From assembly GCA_026122225.1 (NCBI GenBank), contig JANEZZ010002205.1, positions 806,001 to 870,000 of the forward strand: a DNA stretch of 64,000 bases. Direction: 5' to 3'. A program made the position numbers and the translations under genes. This DNA comes from Heloderma charlesbogerti. Taxonomy: Eukaryota; Chordata; Lepidosauria; Squamata; Helodermatidae. Positions 43,688-54,716 of this stretch are shown here, one piece after another; position 1 is the stretch's first letter; every line of letters begins with the position of its first letter. The notes beneath the pieces were generated by a model, which saw only the letters and a program-made list of their open reading frames with translations, ran no database searches and had not been told where the DNA came from.

Positions 43688-45352
43688 ATAGAATCATAGA
43701 ATAGTAGGGTTGGAAGGGGCCTACAAGGCCATCGAGTCCAACCCCCTGCTCAATGCAGGAATCCAAGTCAGACATCCCTGACAGATGGCGGTCCAGCCTC
43801 ATCTTGAACACCTTCAGTGAGGGAGAGCCCACCACCTCCCTAGGTAACTGGTTCCACTGTTGTATTGCTCTAACAGTCAGGACGTTTTTCCTGATGTTCA
43901 GCCAGAATCTGGCTTCCTGTCACTTCAGCCCATTATTCCGTGACCTGCACTCTGGGATGATCGAGAAGAGATCCTGGCCTTCCTCTCTGTGACAACCTTT
44001 CAAGTACTGGAAGAGCGCTATCCTATCTCCCCTCAGTCTTCTCTTCTCAAGGCTAAACATGCCCAGTTCTTTCAGTCTCTCTTCATAGGGCTTTGTTTCC
44101 AGTCCCCTGATCATCTTTGTTGCCCTCCTCTGAACCCTCTCCAGTTTGTCTGCATCCTTCTTAAAGCGTGGTGCCCAGAACTGGATACAGTACTCCAGAT
44201 GAGGCCTAACCAGTGCTGAGTAGAGGGGAACTAGTACTTCCCAGGGTTTGGAAGCTATGCTTCTATGAATGCAGCCCAAAAGAGCATTTGCCTTTTTTGC
44301 AGCCACCTCACATTGTTGGCTCATATTCAGCTTGTGATCGACAACAATTCCAAGATCCTTCTCGCTTGTAGTGTTGTTGAGCCACGTATCCCCCATCTTG
44401 TAAATGTGCATTTGGTTTCTTTTTCCTAGGTGCAGAACTTGGCATTTCTCCTATTAAATGTCATTCTGTTGTTTTCTGCCCAGCGCTCCAGTCTATCAAG
44501 ATCACTCTGAATTTTGTTTCTGTCTTCCAAAGTATTAGCTATCCTGCCCAATTTGGTGTCATCTGCAAATGTGATCAGCATTCCCTGCACCTCCTCATCC
44601 AAGTCATTAATACAAATGTTGAAGAGCACTGGGCTCAGGACTGAGCCCTGCGGTACCCCACTCTTTACCTCTCCCCAGTTTGAGAAGGTCCCATTGATAA
44701 GCACTCTTTGAGTCCGATTCTGTAGCCAACTGTGGATCCACTGGATCATTGTTTCATCTAGCCCACTTTGAGCTAGTTTGCTCATCAGGATATCATGGGG
44801 CACTTTGTCGAAAGCTTTGCTGAAGTCGAGGTATATGATGTCTACAGCATTACCACAGTCCACAAGGGAGGTGACTTGATCAAAAAATGAGATCAGATTC
44901 ATCTGGCAGGATTTGTTCTTGACAAATCCATGTTGGCTTCGAGTCATCACTGCATTGTTTTCAAGGTGCTTACAGATGGATTGCTTTATCATCTGCTCCA
45001 GAATTTTCCCCAGGATTGATGTCAGACTAACTGGTCTGTAGTTCCCAGGTTCCTCCTTTTTACCCTTTTTGAAGATAGGGACAACATTAGCCCTCCTCCA
45101 GTCATCTGGCACTTCGCCCGTCCTCCATGATTTCTCAAAGAGAATAGACAGCGGTTCTGAGAGTTCTTCTGCCAGTTCCTTTCTTACTCTAGGATGCAGT
45201 TCATCTGGCCCTGGAGATTTGAACTCATTCAAAGTCATTAGGTGTTCCTTGACCATATGCCTGTCGATCTCAAGCTGCAATCCTGCCCCTTCAGCCTGTA
45301 CTTCGCCTTTGCCAGGGGGGCCATAGACCCTCTTTTGGGAGAAGACTGAGCC
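43688..45352 (-). pseudogene. CR1 LINE, RT domain nearly intact
   Basis: Read leftwards, 45280-44428 is open for 284 codons with LHPRVRKELAEELSEPL, PDDWRRANVVPIFKKG, YLDFSKAFDKVPHDIL, GVPQGSVLSPVLFN and the catalytic FADDTKLG. A single-base deletion near 44445-44455 shifts to a second frame (44411-43922) with KMGDTWLN, SALVRPHLEYCIQFWAP and [16 protein letters not shown]. The 3' UTR ends at the ATAGAATCATAG terminus (43688). It lacks EN. It is less decayed than the 25.5-27.9 kb copy. Confidence 0.9.
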
Positions 45353-46213
45353 AGTACCTCTCTTTAATTTTTGCGTTCACGCATGGCGATGCAGTTCCTG
45401 GGCCATCCCGAAAGCCCCCTGTGGCTGTGTTTTCTTTCCTAGATGGAGTTAAAGAGAAGCCCACTCCCCCCACCCCTGGCTGTGCACACCGCTGATTGGC
45501 TGTAACTGGTGACATCAATTGGCCACTGCTCTCCAACTTTCAGACGCAGTTCTTCGGTGGTTTTAAAACAGGGAGATTGATGTAAATTGATTGTAATGAA
45601 TATTCCCATGGTTCTTCAAAGCAAAAATGAAAGACTACGCAGCCTGCTTGAAGGGCAGAGCGGGGAGCAGCAGGGCAGGTCGCTCAGTTTGCCTTTGGCT
45701 TGCTGGCTAGTTTATCTGCCAGAAGAACTGTATAGGCAGCAGCAGTGAGGGAGCTGTGCTCAAGCGGAGGGGAGGGGGAAAGCGGGTCATTCCAGTTTGC
45801 TGTGAGGCCTTTGTCATGCAAAATGCAGATGTGGGCACTGATCCAAATCAGGCCCAAAGTGGGGGAGAAAGGGCTAAACCCCTCCCTCCACCAGAATCCT
45901 GATCTGTGCACCCCCCACCCCTAGCACGCTGGTTATCTGTCAAATAAACACCAAACCCTGCCCTTAAGGGTATAGCTACTGGGCCAATGTCATGTGTAGT
46001 TTGGCCCATAGTGCCAGTTAGATCCTTCCCCAGAGGAGGCAGAAGGAGGGATTATGCTATAACGACGTTTCGCCCTTTTCATCACAATTTCTATTTGATC
46101 TGGAAGAAATCACAACTCAATGGGTATATGGCCCTTTCCCCCTGTGTCTAACTTCTGATGAACTTCCTAAGGTCCGATTTGCATCCAGCTTTGCATTATT
46201 TAGAGCTCGGTCT
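45353..46213. other. Unassigned part of AADACL intron 3
   Basis: No exon or named repeat was recognised. Confidence 0.4.
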
Positions 46214-46411
46214 GTACGGATGTACAGATGGTGTAACATCCGCTCCGTCTGTGTTCCATGGATTGTCAGGCACCTTCTGCGTCATCATCTATTTGCAGCT
46301 GGATTCGAGGCTCCCCCCCCCATTATGCGGAAAAAATAATTCCATGAGAAGGTCCGCAACGATTTGCATAATTTACCTTAGTACAGAGCCTTTAGCATAG
46401 TGACCCCTAAT

Positions 46412-47167
46412 TAGTGATGTATGAAAGTCACTTACCTGGTCCCGCAGCTTGCTTCGCTGTGGGGAGGAGGCGCTTCGGTTCTCCCCCCGAAGTTCAGGCT
46501 GGGGGGGGAGGCGCCCCGCCTCGCCAAAATTCAGGCCGGGGGGGAGGCGCCCCGCCTCGCCCAGCCGAAATTCAGGCCAGGGAGAAGCGCCCCGTCTCCC
46601 CGGCCGCGAAATAAAAAGTGAATGGGGAAAAAAAAACCCACCCGTGATAGGCTACGTAACGATTAACATAGCCTATCACGGCTAGATTTCCAAAGTCAGC
46701 CGTGATAGGCTATGTTAATCGTTACGTAGCCTATCACGGGTGACGTTGGAAAAAAAAAAAAAGTGTGTACGCAAATGGCGGCGCCCATGGGCGCCGCCAT
46801 TTGCATTCCTTATTTGGTCCCAGGTAGTCTACGTAAAGATTTACATAGACTACCGCGAAAATAAGGGCAACGCTATTATTAATCATTACGTAGCCTATCA
46901 TGGGTGTTTTTTGTTTTTTGTTTTACTTTATTTTGTAATGGCAGTGGCGGCAGCCGGTCGGAAGACCGGCCGCCACGCCTGCCCCCGCCGAAGCGCCGCC
47001 GAAACACCGCCGGGACCCGCCGCCAAGAGGGACATTTGCAGGAGGTGAGTCCCATCCCGGGGTGGTGGTGGTGGGGTGGCGGAGAATTTCACCAACAATT
47101 TCGGGGGGCTGAATGCGTTGGCATTCGGCCTCCCCGCGATTCGTGGAGAAATTCACGGCCATCCCTA
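46412..47167 (+). mobile_element. hAT-like palindrome-module element, 756 bp
   Basis: Ends are TAGTGATG and CATCCCTA. The 8-bp duplication CCCCTAAT/CCCCCAAT (46404-46411 and 47168-47175) has one mismatch. Module B is at the left and module A inverted at the right, as at 40121-40802. Core palindromes include TACGTAAAGATTTACATA and the GC-rich GGCGGCGCCCATGGGCGCCG. Confidence 0.9.
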
Positions 47168-47347
47168 CCCCCAATCCAGTCAACTTTTCCCTGCGTATAT
47201 TTACCAGTCTCAGCAGAAACTTGCATATTTTCCTATGAATAAATATGTGTATATTTCTGGAAAGTTAATCATCATCATCATCACCACCATCATCATCACC
47301 ACCATCATCCAGAAGTCCACAGGCTCCATACGGCCTGAGGAGGTCAG

Positions 47348-47879
47348 TGTCAGGAGCGCCCTGGCGGCCTCTTTCAGTAGACTCCAATAGCCAGCTCAAG
47401 ACACAGACGAAGGATTCTTTTCAAAGCTTTAATCCTTTTACAACTTAATGACTCTTTCAGATGCTAATCACCAGCGACTACAGAAAGGAACAGCAGAGTG
47501 GCCTAAGCTTCGAATAGGCAGTTGATCTCCATTTGAAAGAGCGTCACTTGAAGACCCAGAACTTATGGCCTAGGGAGAGATCCTCCCTCTTTCCCTTGGG
47601 TCCACGGGAGGCGGCCATTGCTTGCGTGCCAAACGGGTGCTACGCCTCCTTTCTGCACCCTCCATCGCTCGTCGCTATCTGCGTCGAGCATCTAGCAAGC
47701 CTCATTCCCGCACTTTCTCACTGCTAGGATCACTATCTATCTCAGGAATGCCGGCAGGAGGAATCTCTGCCAGCTGCTGTGCCTGTGAGGGATGAGTTGG
47801 CTCCTCTCCCATGGATAGCTGTTCCTCCTCAGAATCAGAACTGCTCTGGGGCTCTATGGGCTCAGTTTCCATCCTGACA
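47348..47879 (-). mobile_element. Solo LTR candidate
   Basis: The 532-bp unit has TGTCAGGA...TCCTGACA ends. In minus orientation the right part has a TAAAAGGATTAAAGC region like an R/U5 polyadenylation signal. No clear 5-bp duplication (GTCAG versus GTTGG) and no internal genes were seen. Confidence 0.5.
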
Positions 47880-48305
47880 GTTGGTCTGCGGCAGATTCCA
47901 CAAGTCAGAAATCTGAACGTAGTACTTGGAAATCTGAGCTGATTTTAGCTCGCATTGAATTTCTACAGCATCCCTACCAGTCCTATTCATATCTACTCAG
48001 AAGTAAGTCCCACTGACTTCACTGGGATGTCCTCCAAGATGAGTGTGTATCAAACTAAGGCAGGCTTAGTTTAACCTCCATTATCCTAAAAGGAAAGCAT
48101 AGAATTACACAGTAGAAAAGGGGCCCTGAGCAAGGAAATAAGTTGCCATTGTCCAAGAGGAGAACAATTTAGGGGAATCATGGGTAGCAGGAAGAGGAAA
48201 CTCATCAGCCACAGATTTGAAGATGGCAGTGAAGCAAAACTAATGTGAACAGAGAACAATGGTGGGTTTGCTAAGTGCACAATAACAGCATAGTAGTAGT
48301 TGTGT

Positions 48306-48716
48306 GGATGTCGGAGAAATTCGCAATGGAATCAAAATGAGTTCAGATTTCTATAAATCCCATCCATGGATTCTGCAGTGGACTGACTTCTCCTGAGTCA
48401 CACAGATTCTGAGGACTTGTGGACTTGTTTTTTGTTTTTTTTTTTACTTTCCAGAATTTTACGCAAATGTAGTCATAGAAAAATATGTAATTTTTTAAAA
48501 AAAATTCTGGTTGAAAATGTGAATTTCCCACATAGGCCAAGGCATGAAAATGCACATTTTGTGGGTTTGTGCATTTTCACAAATGTGAATTTGCATAAAT
48601 TTGGGAAACTGGGAAAAATCCAGTTCCATCAATGAGCGGATGACAAAATGAAAGGCACCTGACAATCTGCAAAATGCGGAAGAAAAGGTTTTTACAAGAT
48701 CTGTACATCCCTAAGT
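48306..48716. mobile_element. MITE of the 14279 family
   Basis: It starts TGTGGATGTCGGAGAAATTC and ends CTGTACATCCCTA. The interior has TTTCACAAATGTGAATTTGC. It shares long text with 14279-14690. Confidence 0.6.
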
Positions 48717-48896
48717 ACTCCTACTCCTATAATACCAGCAATGTGCATTGGCAGAATACCCATGCAGAATGATCAGATCAGGGAAGGAGAGAAGCCTTGC
48801 TTAAAACTAGCAAGGAAGGACATGGCATTGTACTTGATGTGAAGGATACCAACTCCCCCCACCAAAAAAAATCAGGGAGAGGGGAGACAAAGAGCA

Positions 48897-49096
48897 TTAA
48901 TACACAAGGCTTTTATTGCATGCTTGTGATTAGTCACTCATGGAAGTTTGTGGGTCCTTTACATGACGTCGTCGACCTCCAGAGCATCTCCTGTGTTTTT
49001 TGAGCTTTATCCTGCTTTTTAAAAGATTGGGGATAAGCCAATAACTTAATATTGTGTAATGATGGCATTGTGTGATAATACAGCCACTAGATGGTG
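48897..49096. mobile_element. Dispersed repeat related to 33412-33883
   Basis: It contains AGGCTTTTATTGCATGC, CATGACGTCGTCGACCTCC and a CCACTAGATGG end, shared with 20560-20760 and 35925-36170. Confidence 0.5.
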
Positions 49097-49110
49097 AGGT
49101 ATAATGAAAC

Positions 49111-49795
49111 TAGAGATGTTGGAGAATTCTGCCATGGACTCCAGTGAGGCTGGATTCGAACGAATCCGTGGCAGAACGGGGCAATCCCCCCTGCCACCCC
49201 GCAGAATCCCCCCAGGAGGGAGCCTACTTGGCTCTGGCGGCGGCTCCGGTGGCAGTGGCGGCTCTGGGGGATCTTCCGGCTGCTGCTGAGCTGCGGCTGC
49301 AAATGGTGGCCACTACGCTGGCCGCCATTTGTGTCCCTGCCAAGCTGTGATAGGCTACGTAAGTATCTACGTAGCCTATCACGGCAAAAGGCAGGGACGC
49401 AAATGGCGGCCGCTATGCCATTTGTGTCCCTGCCTTTTGCCATGATAGACTACGTAGATACTTACGTAGCCTATCATGGCTTGGAAGGGACGCAAATGGT
49501 GTAGTGGCCGCCATTTGCGTTCCTGCCTTTTGCCGTGGTAGGCTACGTAAATATATATGTAGCCTATCATGGCCTCCGCAAGGACGCAAATGGCGGCTGC
49601 TACAGTGGCCGCCGTTTGCAGCTGGTGCAGCCCAGCAGCAGACAGAAGTCCAGCTGCGGGCGGCCGTGGGTGGCCCTGGCCGGCGGCTCCATGAAGTTGC
49701 CGTGGAGCGGAGCCGGCCGGGGAGGATTCTGGCAGGAGGGACGGAGCGCCTCCCCCCCACTGCGGATGCCCCCACCTGGAATGAGTACATCCCTA
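49111..49795 (+). mobile_element. hAT-like palindrome-module element, 685 bp
   Basis: A perfect 8-bp duplication AATGAAAC (49103-49110 and 49796-49803) flanks ends TAGAGATG and CATCCCTA. Module A is at the left (GAGAATTCTGCCATGGACTC) and module C inverted at the right. The core is a chain of TACGTAAGTATCTACGTA, TACGTAGATACTTACGTA and TACGTAAATATATATGTA palindromes alternating with AAATGGCGGC/GCCGCCATTT arms. Confidence 0.93.
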
Positions 49796-50092
49796 AATGA
49801 AACATACAGAACATTTCTAAGAAAGGAAGTTCTTAATTCAAATCACATTTCCGCTGTGTGAAGGAGCCCATTTTAATTCCCCAAATAACTGGAAGCAGAA
49901 AGCCTCAATAAGAATGTGGGATTTCAGCTTCATGTGAAACAGTCCTATTGGCCTACTGTCGTAGGGCAGTGGTTGTTGGTTGGACAGCGGTTGGGAGCAA
50001 CGGAGGGGACGATTTAAGTTCTGAGATCACAGTTGTGTTGAAAGTGCATGGTATAAATTGAGAAATTTAGAAATCAATACAATTCTCTCCAG

Positions 50093-50867
50093 ATATCGCC
50101 TGTCTCCCGAGTACCTCTATCCCACACAGTGGAAGGACTGCTTCACTGCTACTGTGCACTTTGTGCAAAATGCAGAGCTCTACGGGGTGGATCCTTCTCA
50201 GATCATCATCAGTGGGGACAGCATTGGGGGCACTATTGCTAATGTGATTGCCCAAAACCTGGTAGAGAGATCAGACCTCCCAAAGCTACGGGCTCAAGTG
50301 CTGATCTATCCTGGGCTGCAAGGAATGGACTTCAACCTGCCTTCCTATCAGCAGAACTGCTCAATGCCGCTCTTGTTCCGGGAGAATCTTATTCTTTTTG
50401 GTCTGCAGTATTTTAGAAAGGACCCTTCTCTGAAGGAGGATGTGTTGAAGGGATCTCATGTGCCAGGTGAAATGAGGCTGAAATATAGGAAGTGGGTGAA
50501 TCCAGACAACGTTCCAGAGGAATTTAAGCGCCAAGGCTGTGAAAGAGTGCCCCTCGCGCCTTATAAGCCTGATGTGTACAGGCAGTGGCCAGAGCTGCTG
50601 GACCCCTCCCTTTCTTCACTTTTTGCTGAAGACTCCATCATCCAGCAGCTCCCGGAGACTTTAATTGTGAGTTGCGAGTACGATGTACTTCGAGATGACT
50701 CCCTGTTGTACAAGAAACGGCTGGAAGACAACGGTGTGAAAGTCAGCTGGTTCCACGCTGAAAATGGGTTCCACGGTGTGCTGAACCTCTCTGACTGTGG
50801 CATTTTGACATTTGCTGCTGCAATAGAAATATTGGACAGCATTGTTGACTTTGTCAAACATTTATGA
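50093..50867 (+). CDS. AADACL4: AADACL4-like hydrolase, exon 4 (terminal)
   Basis: This exon encodes residues 153-410 and TGA (50865-50867). The acceptor is TTCTCTCCAG|A, completing Gly153. It carries the YR motif (154-155) and the nucleophile elbow GDSIGG with Ser196 (family GxSxG). Asp350 of CEYDVLRDDSLLY and His380 of NGFHGV complete the catalytic triad. RAQVLIYP (219-226) and LLYKKRLEDNGVKVSW (357-372) are strongly conserved in AADACL3/4. All catalytic positions are present, so an active ER-lumen lipid/ester hydrolase is predicted; the substrate is unknown. A family-1-like hAT and other repeats lie just upstream, and a TAGGGATGG repeat starts 24 bp after the stop. Confidence 0.92.
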
Positions 50868-50891
50868 CAGGCGGCATTCTCCTAAAATGAG

Positions 50892-51165
50892 TAGGGATGG
50901 TGCAGGCACTTGATTCCATCTGGGAATCCGGAGGAACTGCCCCTTCTCACACCCCTGAGCCCCGCCCGCTGAGCTTCTGCCCCTGCTTGCCGCCTGCCTG
51001 CGCTTCGCAAATGGCCTGCACTCACCCCAGTAGCTTCATCAAGCTTCGCAGTCGCCATTTATTCGAGAAATAAAATGGCGATTGCAAAAATGCGCATATT
51101 TGTCTACGTGAAAATGCGCATTTTCCTTTTCCATTGTTTATATCAGGATCTGATATAAACAATGG
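50892..51165 (+). mobile_element. TAGGGATGG repeat in the AADACL 3' UTR region
   Basis: It begins TAGGGATGGTGCAGGC and contains TTCGAGAAATAAAATGGCGA and AAAAATGCGCAT, shared with the repeat at 63456-64000 (GAGAAATAAAATGGTGATC). The right border is approximate. Confidence 0.55.
51069..51074 (+). terminator. Candidate polyadenylation signal AATAAA
   Basis: This is the first AATAAA after the AADACL stop codon, 202 bp downstream. It lies inside the repeat at 50892-51165, so the 3' UTR end would be transposon-derived if it is used. The signal is inferred from position only. Confidence 0.4.
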
Positions 51166-51169
51166 AAGG

Positions 51170-51304
51170 CTGGACAGGCTGGAGAGCCATTTGTCAGGGA
51201 TGCTCTGACTTGGATTCCTGCATTGAGCAGGGGGTTGGACTCGATGGCCTTGTAGGCCCCTTCCAACCCTACTATTCTATGATTCTATAATTCTGTGATT
51301 CTAT
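51170..51304 (+). mobile_element. CR1 3' UTR fragment
   Basis: GTCAGGGATGCTCTGACTTG, then GGACTCGATGGCCTTG and the terminal CTATGATTCTATAATTC repeats. Confidence 0.88.
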
Positions 51305-53243
51305 CTCCTCGATGGCACTTTGGCCTGGATTAATTGAGGGTGCTGTTAATGGATTGATCTATGATCATCTTCAAACAGAAATTACATCCCCAAAAATCCT
51401 TCAGGAAGGCAAATTTCTCACCGAGCAACATCACTATATGAGCATTGACTAATCAGCCACTCCTGCATCTAGGACTTGATATTCTAAAATGCTTGGGAAG
51501 CCTGTTCTGAAAGAAAAGGAAAGTTGGCAAAATAATTCAGATAAGGCATGTTTGGAATCCCAGCAGTGGCAGAGATGAAGGTAAGATTTGAAGTGATTGG
51601 GCAAAGAGCATTGGAGATATTAAGGACTATGTCCTACAGATTATGAGACTGAATAATTACTCCTGCTGGTAATTAAAAAAAAATCTTTTGAAGGGCGTGG
51701 TAAGATATTGGGCTATATAATTATTTGCTCCTTGGCCCAGAAAATGATTGCCCCAACACTGATCCAAAGCTGGAGTTCACAACACCATGCATCCTCCACG
51801 CTCAATGTCCTGTCCATTTTCTCGCTTACAACATAATCTTACATACGTCTATGCAAAAGTAAGTCCCATTAAGTTTAATCAGTCAGCTATCCACGAACAC
51901 AGCTCACAGAGAAAAATCAAATCTAATGAAAGCTTTAACTCAGCTAACTGCGTTTATTGAACCATTCAATGAGTTACATCTTTGATCTTTACAAAACGTC
52001 CTTGAATACAATGTTCTTGGTGTAAACTCCACAGTGGCCACCATAATGTCCTTCTTGTGATCCATTGGCAACTTGAGTCTTGAGATTTGCCAGTGTGCAG
52101 ACATGACTCATGCCAACATGGATCCTTTCATGCTTTGTTTATGGGCCATATGCTACTGGCATATCATTGTACTTTGGCCTGCACCTGGATTTATAAAAGT
52201 GTACAGATACTTTTTAATGTTATTTTTGTTAAATTTAACAGTAGAGACCTCCTTTCTGAGCAACTGGGTTACTTTTAACTGTAGGTGTCTCTTCATCCCT
52301 TCATGATTTGTTTACAGGCCATATGTTACAGGCATATCATGGCACTTTGTTACAGGCATATCATTGCACTTTGGCCTGCACCTGAGTATATAATGGTGTA
52401 CGGAGCCTTTTTTGGGGGTGTTCATTTTCCACTTTGCTCCACTTTGCAATTAATTAAGATTGTTTAATTGTAATTGACATGTTCTTGATATTAAAAAATA
52501 AATAACATTGTTATAGAAGATAGCCTAATTCTTACCAAAAGAGAGAGAGAAAAAAGCTTTATGGACATACCCCCCCGACTTTGAATTATAGGGAAAAGTG
52601 TTATTTTTTGTGGAATCTGCATGTCACAAGCTGTCGAATGAAGTGTGTTTCCTGAGAATTGTTCAATGTGAAGGGAGTCAAAAAGGGATGACCAGCTAAC
52701 TCCAGACTGTGAATTATATATATAAGATAGGCTATGCTCCCAGGAAGCTGGGTATAGGATTTCAGCTTTAATTAGCTAAAAGAAAAGATGTTTTAAAATG
52801 ATTTACCAGTGGGAGGTTACAATCCTATACTCTACTGCAGCCTATGGGTTCTGAATGGCTTGTTAACCACAGCAACAAGTCAGCCTCGCTGGGTTTGCAC
52901 TACACAAGCCCCCCGGCATGCGACAGGCATATGTGGAGGGGGAAATAAGCCACCCCTTCCATGGCCGTGCAAACCCAGCCTAAACGTTGACAAAAACATG
53001 GAACCTGCATGTTTGGGGCAGCGAAGTACACCTCTCCCTCACCTGCCAGTGACATCAAACAGAGTGGGCTTGGGTAGCTGGAACTCACTCAGCTGTGACA
53101 GAGGAGGAAAAAGTCATCATTATCATCATTATTGGATGTGTTCTAAAAAACATTTCCCCACAGGCTTTCCCCTTCAGTCCCCAGGTGCTAAGCTGGCATG
53201 TCAATATCTACCTCTCTCCTTTGACAGAAAAATACAGAAGACG
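51305..53243. other. Unassigned intergenic stretch
   Basis: No exon was recognised. A diverged tandem duplication (GGCCATATG.TAC.GGCATATCAT and ACTTTGGCCTGCACCTG) occurs at about 52143-52190 and 52317-52385. Confidence 0.45.
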
Positions 53244-54382
53244 TCTCTCTCTCTCTCTCTCCCTCCCCCTCCCTCCCTCCCTCCCTCCCCCTCCCTCCCT
53301 CCCTCTCTCCCCTTCCTTCCTTCCTTCCCCTTCCTCCCTCCCTCCTCCTCCCTCCCTCCCTCCCTCCCTCCCTCCCCCTTCCTTCCTTCCTTCCTTCCTT
53401 CCTCTCCCTCCCTCTCTCCCCTTCCTTCCTTCCTTCCTTCCTTCCTCTCCCTCCCTCTCTCCCCTTCCTTCCTTCCTTCCTTCCTTCCTTCCTTCCTTCC
53501 TTCCCCTCCCTCCCCCTTCCTTCCTTCCTTTCCCTCCCCCTCCCTCCCTCTCTCCCTCCCCCTTCCTCCCTCCCCTTCCTTCCCTCCTTCCTCTCCCTCC
53601 CCCTCCCTCCCCCTTCCTTCCTTCCTTCCTTCCTTCCTTCCTTCCTTCCTTCCTTCCTTCCTTCCCCTTCCTCCCTCCCTCCTCCTCCCTCCCTCCCCCT
53701 TCCTTCCTTCCTTCCTTCCTTCCTCTCCCTCCCTCTCTCCCCTTCCTTCCTTCCTTCCTTCCTTCCTTCCTTCCCCTCCCTCCCCCTTCCTTCCTTCCTT
53801 TCCCTCCCCCTCCCTCCCTCTCTCCCTCCCCCTTCCTCCCTCCCTCCCCTTCCTTCCCTCCTTCCTCTCCCTCCCTCCCCCTCCCTCCCCCTTCCTTCCT
53901 TCCTTCCTTCCTTCCTTCCCCTTCCTCCCTCCCTCCTCCTCCCTCCCTCCCCCTTCCTTCCTTCCTTCCTTCCTTCCTTCCTTCCTTCCTTCCTCTCCCT
54001 CCCTCTCTCCCCTTCCTTCCTTCCTTCCTTCCCCTCCCTCCCTCCCTCCCTCCCTCCCTTCCTTCCTTCCTTCCCTCCTTCCTCTCTCTCACACTTCCTT
54101 CCTTCCTTCCCCTCCCCCTCCCCCTCCCTCCCCCTTCCTCCCTCTCCTTCCTTCCTTCCTTCCTTCCTCTCCCTCCCTCTCACCCTTCCTTCCTTCCTTC
54201 CTTCCTTCCATCCTCCCTCCCTCTCCTTCCTTCCTTCCTTCCTTCCTTCCTTCCTTCCTTCCTTCCTTCCCCTCCCTCCCTCCCTCTCTCTCACCCTTCC
54301 TTCCTTCCTTCCTTCCTTCCTTCCTTCCTCTCTCTCTCTCTCTCTCTTCCTTCCCCTCCCTCCCTCCCTCCCTCCCTCCCTC
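53244..54382. repeat. 1.1-kb polypyrimidine tract (CCTT/CCCT)n
   Basis: The plus strand is almost purely C and T for about 1.14 kb, mostly CCTT and CCCT blocks in irregular higher-order groups. It is followed by (AC)n at 54388-54412. Long open frames on both strands (LPPSLPSF and EGRKEGRK) are compositional. Confidence 0.98.
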
Positions 54383-54716
54383 GTACAAACACACACACAC
54401 ACACACACACCAGTGATGTCAAACTGAATGAAAGTCTTTGGTGTGTGTGTGTCTTTTTGGACAAGTGTGTGGCTACTGTACAGGAAAGTACTTGCTGGCT
54501 TTGTAGAAGCAAGACCCATCGACCTGGGTCCTGGGAGGGGAGTGCCATGGGCATTTGATGGTGCTCCTCCTTCCACTCCTGTAGCAACAGAATGTCCAGG
54601 ATGGGTGGTGGGTGGGGGGGTCTAGAGATAATTGGACAGTTGGATATCTGTCCATGCTAGATGGGAAGGTCACATCTTATCAGTAACAGCTGGACAAGTG
54701 GAAGTGTACTATAGAT

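Larger units (their letters stand above)
46214..47978. mobile_element. MITE split by two later insertions
   Basis: The repeat of the 34097-34489 family begins near TGTACGGATGTACAG (46214) and ends CAGCATCCCTA (about 47978). It is interrupted by a family-1 hAT element (46412-47167) and an LTR (47348-47879). An (ATC)n tract lies at 47267-47308. Removing the insertions gives a colinear match to the 34-kb copy. Confidence 0.6.

Noticed and set aside
52809..54600. 535- and 487-codon Pro/Ser/Leu frames and a 462-codon Glu/Gly/Lys/Arg frame on the other strand
   Set aside because: They are a purely compositional product of the C/T tract on both strands.
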